Positions 1-5,552 of a stretch of 5,552 bases of DNA are shown in pieces. The stretch is from an uncultured Eubacterium sp. (GTDB taxonomy: Bacteria > Bacillota > Clostridia > Oscillospirales > Acutalibacteraceae): assembly GCA_905233805.1 (NCBI GenBank), contig CAJOER010000137.1:1-5552 (forward strand), in the 5' to 3' direction. The notes below the pieces were generated by a model. The model was not told where the DNA came from. It ran no database searches and was given only the letters and a program-made list of their open reading frames with translations. The position numbers and the translations under genes are program-made. How positions within the stretch are numbered: the first letter of the stretch is position 1; each line of letters starts with the position of its first letter.

Positions 1-2835
1 GATAAGCTTTTTCATAAGGGCAATTGTTCTAAGAACGAAAGCATAACGGTTACTAACTACGATGTTGAACCTGTTGTATACACGGTTGATGATATTTGCG
101 GTGAAGACTTCGGAAAGGCAAAGCTCAAAGCGGACGCTCTTACTCCGTATGCAATAGAAAATACTCAGGTAGTAGGCGAGTGGCATATTAAACAGTCGCC
201 CTCTACTACGGCAGCAATCTCTAACTCTAACGCTAATGTTACGACTGCTTACAATTTGACTGAAAACGGTGAATATCAGTTTACATGGAATGTTTACAGA
301 ATCGTTCCGGGTATCACCGGCGAAGACGGTTATTCTGACGGCGGTATCTGCCATAAGACATCTGATGTAGTAATCGTTAACAACTCTACAGTTTCGGCTG
401 ATGCTGATACGAGATTTGATAAAGAAATCAGAGTTTGCGGCAGCACGTTTGAAATGCTTGCTAACACCGACCAGCACGGCGGTCAGGGTACATGGACGTT
501 AACTGACGGAACTTCGGCAGAACACTATATTTCAACCGCTGACAGCCACAATGCTTCGGCTACGGTTAAGAATATTCCTGCTGCCGGCAGCGTATCTTTG
601 AGATGGACTGTTACTAACGGCAGTTGCACCGCTTCCGACGACATAACCCTTTACAACGAAAAACTCGTTGCTTCGGTTACTGTTCCTGAGGCAGTTTGCA
701 ACAGCGAAGTTACGCTTACGACAGTGAAGGCGGAGGAAACCGAGGCGGAGTATTCGTTTGTTCCCGTTCAGACTGCTCAGCAGGCGGAAGTCAGCAAGTA
801 TAAGGATTATATTGCCGACTTTGAAATCGGATTTGACAGCGCGTTACCCGAAGGCGCAGTTACGCTTAAATATGCCTGTGACGGACTTAATGACGGCGCA
901 TGGCAGACTTACGATGTTCCTGCCGTTCAGCAGGGACAAAGTATCGGCATACTTAAACTTATTGCTCAGTCGACTCAAAGAGAATCGGATTTTACGTATT
1001 ATGACGTTGTAAACCTGATTAAAGGATTTAAAATTAACGCACTGGGAAAAGCTTCTGCGTGCATAAACGTAAAAATGACGGTTTCGTTTAATCTTTACGA
1101 AAACGAACAGTCAAACCAGCCGATTCTTCTTAAAGACGTTGATTATACGTTTGCCGCGGAAGCAGCTGTGCCGACCGCTACGGTTTCAGGCGTAAAGGCG
1201 GACGGACTTGTAACGGCGTATTCGTTTGCTCCGAACCAGACCGCGCAGAAAGCGTCTGTCAGCAAATTCAGAAACTATATTGCCGAATTTGAAGTAAGCT
1301 TTAACCATGAGATAAATGAAGGCGAGCTTCAGCTTGCGTATTCATACCCCGATTATAACGGAGGAAAATGGAACAAGTTCGACGTTGTTTATTACGATAC
1401 GACAAGTAAAATCCGTCTTCTTGAAAAGGTCAGGGCTTCGGGCTTTACCTATTATGACGTTGTAAATCTTATTAAACAGTTTAAAGTCGGCGCAACGGGA
1501 ATGGACGTTCCCTATGACGTCAAAATGACGGTTGCGTTCAATCTGTACGAAAACGCAAACTCAACGAATCCGATTACTGTTGCGAAGAAAGAATATACCT
1601 TCGTTGACGACGGCGTTACCGAAATAACGCTCGACGTCAGAAGCGGGGAGGATATTTCCGCCAAGTTCAATGCTGCAACGAGAAACGCAAAGGACGACAG
1701 GTCGGGAAGAATATACAAGATAACGGTTCCCGCCGGCAGTTATAAAGCGAGCGACCAGCTTAAACTGTGGTCGAACACCCATCTTTATATGAACGGCGCG
1801 ACCATTAAGCATACGAGTACGGGCTCAAATATGATTCGTTTCGGAAATGAAAGCGACTTGAAAGCTAATCCCATAAAAGGTTATAACGGCTTTTCAAACA
1901 TCCGTATTGAGGGAGGAACCTTCGACGGCGGCGGTTTGAAAAAAACCATAATGCAGATAGGACATTCAAAAAATATAGTTTTTAAAAATACAACTTTCTG
2001 CAACGTTAAAGACGTTCATATGCTGGAAATTGCCGGTTGCTCTGACGTCAGCATTACAAACTGTACGTTTAAAGAATTTTCAGGTTCATGGTCCTCAAAC
2101 ACGAACTTTGAGGCGGTACAGTTTGAGATAGTTACAACAAGAGGAAACCATTTCAGCGGATATGAAAATAACAATGACGAAACGCCCTGTAAAAACATAA
2201 CTGTCAGGGACTGTACATTTAAGAATCTTCAGAGAGGTATCGGTTCTCATACGGGTATTATAAATTCATATTTCGACAATATGATAATTGAAAATAATAC
2301 CTTTGAAAACGTTACCGGATTTGCGGTTATCGCAACTAATTACACGAATTCGCGTATTAACGGAAACGTTATGAAAAACTGCGGAAGCGGTATCGCGTTT
2401 AACTCTTATATCAAATCAAACGCGAACTTCTATCCGTCGAATACGCACAGCAATTCGCGTACTGCTTATTATAAGGAAAACACTCAGATTTGTAACAACA
2501 CAATTAACGTTACAACCGGATACAAAGCGTCGTACAGCAACGTATCCTTCGGTATTCAGCTTTCGGGAATCAAGCTCAGCGCAAAGTCAAACGGAATTCC
2601 CGCCGGTGACTACCGCTGTGCAGGTATAACGATTAAGAAGAATACCGTTAATCTTAACTGTACGGGCTACGGAATCTGGCTTATCGGTTCCGTTGAAAAC
2701 ACGCTTGAAGAAAATACCGTTAACTGCACCCTTTCAAAGAAGGGCAGCGGCGGCGGAACGGGCGACGGAATCCGCCTTGAATCAAGCATTAAAAACAAGA
2801 TTAACAAGACGATTCTTCAACCTCAAACACAGTAA
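1..2835 (+). CDS. Large multidomain secreted-type protein: PKD-like modules, two novel tandem modules and a beta-helix (5' partial, 3' frameshifted)
   Basis: The frame is open from base 1, so the gene begins upstream; the TTG at 256 lies inside it and is not a real start. The visible 944 residues run as follows: tail of an Ig-like module (about 1-20), two PKD-like modules (about 21-130 and 131-220) with Cys near each end and a W-containing core, a stub of another (about 221-240), two related modules of unknown type (about 251-384 and 407-534), then a right-handed parallel beta-helix from about residue 541. The helix has GGTFDGGG (Asp642), an EA-Q-FE block (Glu704), DETPCKN and RGIGSHTG (His750), all matched in the next gene. 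It is probably an extracellular polysaccharide-binding or -cleaving protein; the substrate is unknown. After residue ~936 the sequence goes out of frame (ILQPQTQ, then TAA), cutting off the last several helix coils. This may be a pseudogene, a truncated but working protein, or a sequencing or assembly error. Confidence 0.85.
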   Translation, partial: DKLFHKGNCSKNESITVTNYDVEPVVYTVDDICGEDFGKAKLKADALTPYAIENTQVVGEWHIKQSPSTTAAISNSNANVTTAYNLTENGEYQFTWNVYRIVPGITGEDGYSDGGICHKTSDVVIVNNSTVSADADTRFDKEIRVCGSTFEMLANTDQHGGQGTWTLTDGTSAEHYISTADSHNASATVKNIPAAGSVSLRWTVTNGSCTASDDITLYNEKLVASVTVPEAVCNSEVTLTTVKAEETEAEYSFVPVQTAQQAEVSKYKDYIADFEIGFDSALPEGAVTLKYACDGLNDGAWQTYDVPAVQQGQSIGILKLIAQSTQRESDFTYYDVVNLIKGFKINALGKASACINVKMTVSFNLYENEQSNQPILLKDVDYTFAAEAAVPTATVSGVKADGLVTAYSFAPNQTAQKASVSKFRNYIAEFEVSFNHEINEGELQLAYSYPDYNGGKWNKFDVVYYDTTSKIRLLEKVRASGFTYYDVVNLIKQFKVGATGMDVPYDVKMTVAFNLYENANSTNPITVAKKEYTFVDDGVTEITLDVRSGEDISAKFNAATRNAKDDRSGRIYKITVPAGSYKASDQLKLWSNTHLYMNGATIKHTSTGSNMIRFGNESDLKANPIKGYNGFSNIRIEGGTFDGGGLKKTIMQIGHSKNIVFKNTTFCNVKDVHMLEIAGCSDVSITNCTFKEFSGSWSSNTNFEAVQFEIVTTRGNHFSGYENNNDETPCKNITVRDCTFKNLQRGIGSHTGIINSYFDNMIIENNTFENVTGFAVIATNYTNSRINGNVMKNCGSGIAFNSYIKSNANFYPSNTHSNSRTAYYKENTQICNNTINVTTGYKASYSNVSFGIQLSGIKLSAKSNGIPAGDYRCAGITIKKNTVNLNCTGYGIWLIGSVENTLEENTVNCTLSKKGSGGGTGDGIRLESSIKNKINKTILQPQTQ
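61..720 (+). other. PKD-like/Ig-like module array (protein domains in the first gene)
   Basis: Two nearly full modules (about 61-390 and 391-660) share one plan: an early Cys (residues 33 and 146), a G-x-W strand (GEWHI, GTWTL), a later aromatic strand (FTWNV, LRWTVTNG), a second Cys (residues 117 and 209), then a S-D-x-x-x strand (TSDVVIVNN, ASDDITLYN). Bases 1-60 hold the end of a preceding module (GNCSKNESITVTNY). Bases 661-720 start another (Cys at residue 233, then SEVTL) that is not completed. This resembles the PKD-like repeats common in bacterial surface and secreted proteins, where they act as spacers or stalks. The Cys pairs could form one disulfide per module. The family call rests on pattern recognition only. 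Confidence 0.6.
751..1152 (+). repeat. Tandem module A (YYDVVNLIK module, first copy)
   Basis: This 134-residue coding repeat opens with YSFVPVQTAQ and ends with DVDYTF. Matching landmarks in module B are YSF-P-QTAQ-A-VSK, NYIA/DYIA-FE-FD/N, W--(F/Y)DV, FTYYDVVNLIK-FK, VKMTV-FNLYEN and YTF at the end. It contains no transmembrane segment. A Cys-free, strand-rich pattern suggests a beta-sandwich fold used for binding or spacing, but I do not recognise the family. Confidence 0.8.
1219..1602 (+). repeat. Tandem module B (YYDVVNLIK module, second copy)
   Basis: This 128-residue second copy opens with YSFAPNQTAQ and ends with KKEYTF, just before the beta-helix begins. A 17-base run encoding part of YYDVVNLIK is identical in the two copies (997-1013 and 1450-1466), while other parts have diverged. 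The pair therefore arose by internal duplication that is not very recent. The linker between the copies (VKADGLVTA) echoes the sequence before copy A (VKAEETEAE), so the duplicated unit likely includes about nine extra residues on the N-terminal side. Confidence 0.8.
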
Positions 2836-3311
2836 GCAACTGCGTTGTAAGCAAGGTTAAGAAAGACGGTATCCACCTTGAAAAATCAAAGTCAAACAAG
2901 CTTACGGGTAATAAGATTACTTCGGCAGGCCGTGACGCGGTTCATTCGGAAGGCTCTGCATCTCTTAAAATCAGTTCAAATACGTTTGATAAAGCAAAGA
3001 GAAACGGCGTTTCAATTTCAGCCGGCAATAGCAGTAAGATTGAAAGCAATACGATTACTTCCTGCAAGCAAAACGGAATTCATCTTGAAAAATCCGCATC
3101 GGTTACCTGTAACAAGAATAAGATTACAAGCGCGGGTAAGAACGGTATTGCGCTTTACGGTTCAACAAAACTTATCCTTACCAATAACACTGTAACGAAG
3201 AGCAAGACTTACGGTATTTATACCTCGCTCTCAAAGAAAAAGACTGTTAAAAAGGATAAGGGTAATAAGATTACCAAGAGCGGAAAACGCGCAAGAAGCT
3301 GGAAAAAATAA
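2814..3311 (+). pseudogene. Out-of-frame 3' remnant of the upstream beta-helix gene
   Basis: Read in the -1 frame relative to the upstream gene, this stretch encodes about 165 further residues of beta-helix, from SSTSNTV through NGIHLEKS and YGIYTS to the end GKRARSWKK and TAA at 3309-3311. The first 19 residues align without a gap to residues 453-471 of the intact downstream paralogue (10 identical), and the last part matches its C-terminal cap. The -1 frame is open only from 2805, has no ATG, GTG or TTG start near its beginning and no ribosome binding site, so it is unlikely to be translated alone. It is best read as the severed C-terminus of the gene that stops at 2835. The reading frame has stayed free of stops, which suggests a recent lesion or a sequence error. 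Confidence 0.85.
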
Positions 3312-3324
3312 GCAAAACTCAGGC

Positions 3325-3330
3325 AAAGGA
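3325..3330 (+). promoter_or_regulatory. Ribosome binding site of the intact beta-helix gene
   Basis: AAAGGA lies seven bases before the ATG at 3338. It supports that start, which also gives a complete signal peptide. The gap between the upstream remnant stop (3311) and this ATG is 26 bases, too short for an obvious separate promoter, so translation probably relies on a shared transcript. Confidence 0.75.
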
Positions 3331-3337
3331 ATTAAAA

Positions 3338-3421
3338 ATGAAAAAAACAGCAAAAAGAATCACGGCAATAATTATCAGTATATTATTCATTTTTACAATG
3401 TTTCCCGTTCAGGTTTTTGCG
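3338..3421 (+). other. Signal peptide coding region
   Basis: This encodes residues 1-28: positively charged Lys/Arg in positions 2-7, a hydrophobic Ile/Leu/Phe stretch at about 8-22, then Pro23 and V-F-A at 26-28 as a signal peptidase I site. The absence of a Cys after the cut argues against a lipoprotein. Export through the Sec pathway is the straightforward reading. Confidence 0.85.
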
Positions 3422-4978
3422 GCAACGGAAACAAAGGTGCTTAATTTAAAATGTTCGGATAAGAATTTCGCTTATGAGTTTAACAATCTTTCAGATTATG
3501 CCAGATACGGAAATAAAAAGTATTTAATAAAAGTTAAGCCCGGAACATATCATGTCCGCAGAGGTCAGCAGCTCAGGCTTTACAGCAATACGACTGTTGA
3601 TTTTACCCGCGTAAAGATTATTCATTCCGCTAATGACAACACCCTTTTGCGACTCGGCAGAAGAGGCGACGACTGGGACAATTACAACAAAGGAAAAGGT
3701 CATCCCGGTTACACCGGCTTTAAAAACATTAAAATTATCGGCGGTACTTTTGACGGCGGCGGAAATTCTCAGGCGCTTATGCGTTTCGGTCATTCTTCAA
3801 ATATTACGATTGAAGGTTCCTCGTTTAAAAACGTTAAAAACGCCCATATGATTGAGATAGGCGCCTGCAAAAATTTTGTGATTAAAAAGTGCTCGTTCTC
3901 AGGCTTCAAGGGAAAGTGGACCGTTTCAACAAACTATGAGGCGATACAGTTTGAATGTCTTACCCCGACGGGAAACCACTTCAGCGCGTACACGCCGAAT
4001 AAGGACGAAACGCCCTGTAAAAACTGTACCGTAGAATCCTGTAACTTCAAGAATCTTCAAAGAGGAATAGGAACTCATACGGGTATTGTAAATTCATATT
4101 TCACCGGTATGAAGTTTATAAAAAACAAGTTTGAAAACATTACGGGTTATGCAATTTCCGCAGTAAACTATAAGAATTCAAAGATTAACGGAAATACTAT
4201 TAAAAACTGCGGAGCGGGTATTGTTTTCAAAACCTCTATACTTGACCATAAGAATTTTTATGCCTCAAAAAAATCCGGCAATAAGCATAAAAAATACGTT
4301 AAGATGAAATCCCAGATTAACAATAATAAGATTACGCTTAACTCGTATAAGGGCAAGTATAAGAACGTTGCATACGGAATTCAGCTTTTCGGCGAAAAAC
4401 TTAAGAAAAAGTCGGGAAGCGTTCCCGCAGGAGATTTCAGATGTGCGGGCGTAACGGTAAAGGGAAATACAGTTAATCTTAATTTTACCGGTTACGGAAT
4501 ATGGCTCTGGGGCGCTATGGCAAATACCGTTCAGGGCAACACCGTTAATGCAAACATTAAAAAGAAAGCGTCGGGCGGAAACGGCGACCCGATAAGACTT
4601 CAGGGAAGCGGTAAAAATACGGTTAAGGGTAATAAGCTTTATAATAAAACCAAGGGCGGCTACGCCTCGAACCTTAACGGTATTACTCTTTATTCATCCC
4701 CTTCAAACAAGATTATTTCAAATAAAATCAGCAAAGCGAAGAAGGACGGAATCAACGTCGGATATTCAAAGGGCAATACCATATCCGGCAATAAAATCTC
4801 AGGTTCGGGCAATAACGGAATCGGTCTTTACGGCGTAAAGAGCACCGTTATTACGGGTAACACAGTAAAAAGCAGCAAAGGTTACGGTATTTATACCTCA
4901 ACCGCGAAAAAAAGAGCCATTAAAACCGAATCCAAAAACAAGATAAGCAAGAGCGGAAAACGCGCGAAAAACTGGTAA
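3338..4978 (+). CDS. Secreted right-handed parallel beta-helix protein, possible polysaccharide lyase or hydrolase
   Basis: The product has 546 residues. Residues 1-28 form a Sec signal peptide: a basic start (MKKTAKR), a hydrophobic core and VFA before the likely cut after Ala28. The rest is a right-handed parallel beta-helix (pectate-lyase-like superfamily), with repeating N-x-I/V-x-x-N-x-I and G-I-x-L coils clearest from about residue 370 to 520. A block shared with the upstream gene includes GGTFDGGG (Asp139), EAIQFE (Glu201, Glu206), DETPCKN (Asp223) and RGIGTHTG (Arg242, His247). Such conserved Asp, Glu, Arg and His residues on a helix face fit a carbohydrate-active site, but the reaction and substrate cannot be read from sequence. 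The last ~30 residues are strongly basic (KRAIKT, KSGKRAKNW). No LPXTG motif, dockerin, SLH domain or C-terminal membrane segment is present, so the protein is probably released or held by charge. It is likely co-transcribed with the broken paralogue upstream. Confidence 0.9.
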   Translation: MKKTAKRITAIIISILFIFTMFPVQVFAATETKVLNLKCSDKNFAYEFNNLSDYARYGNKKYLIKVKPGTYHVRRGQQLRLYSNTTVDFTRVKIIHSANDNTLLRLGRRGDDWDNYNKGKGHPGYTGFKNIKIIGGTFDGGGNSQALMRFGHSSNITIEGSSFKNVKNAHMIEIGACKNFVIKKCSFSGFKGKWTVSTNYEAIQFECLTPTGNHFSAYTPNKDETPCKNCTVESCNFKNLQRGIGTHTGIVNSYFTGMKFIKNKFENITGYAISAVNYKNSKINGNTIKNCGAGIVFKTSILDHKNFYASKKSGNKHKKYVKMKSQINNNKITLNSYKGKYKNVAYGIQLFGEKLKKKSGSVPAGDFRCAGVTVKGNTVNLNFTGYGIWLWGAMANTVQGNTVNANIKKKASGGNGDPIRLQGSGKNTVKGNKLYNKTKGGYASNLNGITLYSSPSNKIISNKISKAKKDGINVGYSKGNTISGNKISGSGNNGIGLYGVKSTVITGNTVKSSKGYGIYTSTAKKRAIKTESKNKISKSGKRAKNW

Positions 4979-4990
4979 AAAAAGAAAAAT

Positions 4991-5024
4991 ACTCCGAAGC
5001 CGACGGGCTTCGGAGTTTCTTTTA
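4991..5024 (+). terminator. Bidirectional rho-independent terminator
   Basis: ACTCCGAAGCC at 4991-5001 pairs perfectly with GGCTTCGGAGT at 5006-5016 around a GACG loop, followed by TTCTTTT on the plus strand. On the other side, the A-rich run at 4977-4989 gives a T-rich tail when read on the minus strand. The hairpin therefore serves both the beta-helix operon and the convergent dehydrogenase-like gene, whose stop codon (5022-5024) sits within the plus-strand T-tail. Confidence 0.9.
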
Positions 5025-5552
5025 TATAAGTGCTTTATACATTTCATATATGTCTTTTTCGCTCAGCGGTATCGGGTTTCTCGTCATAAGCATTGACATG
5101 CTTTTTTCGGTAAGTTCCTTAATCTGTTCCTCGCTTGTGCAGCCGATTTCAGACAGCGTCGTTCTCATACCCATACGCTTTTTCATAGCCGTAATCTCGT
5201 CAGCCATAGCGTAAGGTGAATCAAAGCCGCAGTCTTTTGCGAAGGCATTAAGTCTTCCGTCTTCATCGGCATTGTCGGCGTTGAACTTTATGAAATAGTC
5301 AAGAGTGAACGCGCACGCCTCGCCGTGGGGAACGCCGTCCCGATTGGCGTGGAGCACGTCGCCCCAGGCGGTGCTGACCGCAACCTTGTAATCCGCCGGG
5401 ATGAAATAAGCAAAATATCCTTCGGTGGGAATTGTTTTCAGGTCGATATAGGCGTCGAGCTGCGTGAAGTCCTCCAAGGTGATCTCCGAGCCGTCTGGCT
5501 TTGTGTAGGTTTTGGCTTCCTTGGAGAGCTTGGTCACCCATTCCTCACCCTG
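5022..5552 (-). CDS. Iron-containing alcohol dehydrogenase-like protein, C-terminal part (5' partial)
   Basis: The frame is open to the window edge, giving 176 residues; the GTG at 5537 is probably not the true start, since codons for QGEEW precede it in frame. The last ~105 residues, from GVPHGEACAFTL, match the C-terminal helical domain of group III iron-dependent alcohol dehydrogenases. The PHG histidine is one of the family's metal ligands, and the TRNP...DIYEMYKALI ending is also typical. These enzymes are cytoplasmic, NAD(P)-linked and metal-dependent, and interconvert alcohols and aldehydes; the substrate cannot be told here. Upstream of about 5337 the protein (from QGEEWVTKL to WGDVLHANR) does not look like this family. 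The ligand histidine expected 14 residues before the PHG histidine is absent (Ala instead), and GC rises sharply. The N-terminal part may be a divergent region, a real fusion or an assembly join. It is convergent with the beta-helix genes, with no evident shared role. Confidence 0.65.
   Translation of the reverse strand, partial: QGEEWVTKLSKEAKTYTKPDGSEITLEDFTQLDAYIDLKTIPTEGYFAYFIPADYKVAVSTAWGDVLHANRDGVPHGEACAFTLDYFIKFNADNADEDGRLNAFAKDCGFDSPYAMADEITAMKKRMGMRTTLSEIGCTSEEQIKELTEKSMSMLMTRNPIPLSEKDIYEMYKALI

Noticed and set aside
2803..2835. Programmed -1 ribosomal frameshifting to join the two parts of the large beta-helix gene
   Set aside because: The two frames overlap openly only in 2805-2835 and no X-XXY-YYZ slippery heptamer is found there. 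Slipping earlier, at the A-rich run near 2791, would meet a TAA at 2802 in the -1 frame. The missing coil relative to the paralogue is better explained by a deletion.
2878..3195. Open frame of 105 codons on the plus strand within the remnant region
   Set aside because: It lies in a different frame from the conserved beta-helix remnant, starts at TTG without a ribosome binding site, and its Arg/Leu/Gln-rich product is typical of an out-of-frame shadow.
3312..3337. Separate promoter for the intact beta-helix gene
   Set aside because: The 26-base gap has only a ribosome binding site and no recognisable -35 and -10 pair; I also found no convincing pair just upstream in the remnant.
3524..3793. 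Minus-strand open frame of 89 codons inside the intact beta-helix gene
   Set aside because: It is antisense to strongly conserved coding sequence and shows no ribosome binding site; it is a shadow, as are the other short frames at 758-1012, 1512-1812, 2016-2198 and 3633-3851.
4400..4900. Short periodic DNA repeats resembling a CRISPR or satellite array
   Set aside because: The periodicity of about 66-72 bases comes from degenerate beta-helix coils in an intact reading frame, with no exact repeats separated by unique spacers.
5299..5541. Second minus-strand open frame over the dehydrogenase-like gene
   Set aside because: Its Arg/Gly/His-rich product is typical of a GC-rich off-frame reading, and the other frame carries the recognisable dehydrogenase C-terminus.

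Overview
The window looks like a piece of a chromosome or contig from a Gram-positive, probably gut-associated clostridial bacterium (Oscillospiraceae or Ruminococcus-like). This is inferred from a Gram-positive style signal peptide, a strong AAAGGA ribosome binding site, moderate GC with Lys/Asn-rich secreted proteins, and an iron-dependent alcohol dehydrogenase-like C-terminus. No taxonomic marker gene is present, so the assignment is soft.

Layout. Positions 1 to 3311 hold a very large secreted-type gene whose start lies outside the window. Its product has Ig-like (PKD-like) beta-sandwich modules, then two copies of an unrecognised module of about 130 residues marked by YYDVVNLIK, then a right-handed parallel beta-helix. 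Its frame is broken near 2803-2835. The main frame stops at 2835, but the rest of the beta-helix continues in the -1 frame to a stop at 3309-3311. Comparison with the next gene suggests that roughly one beta-helix coil (about 58 bases) was lost there. Positions 3338-4978 hold an intact paralogue, 26 bases downstream of that last stop. It is made of a Sec signal peptide followed directly by the same type of beta-helix. The two genes look co-transcribed.

A perfect 11-bp hairpin at 4991-5016 has T-runs on both strands and ends transcription for the two convergent units. On the minus strand, from 5552 down to 5022, lies the 3' part of a gene whose last ~105 residues look like an iron-containing alcohol dehydrogenase. 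The portion beyond about 5337 has a different base composition (about 57% GC against 44%) and lacks the expected metal-binding histidine, so a chimera or assembly join is possible.

How the genes work together. The two beta-helix proteins share a catalytic-looking block (GGTFDGGG, EA-Q-FE, DETPCKN, RGIG-HTG) and a basic C-terminal tail. They probably act on the same class of polysaccharide outside the cell, one as a long multidomain protein and one as a short soluble protein. The dehydrogenase-like gene has no visible functional link to them. I see no RNA gene, CRISPR array, insertion sequence or defence system, and no evidence of a wholly new system. The most unusual items are the broken paralogue, the unnamed tandem modules and the composition break in the last gene.
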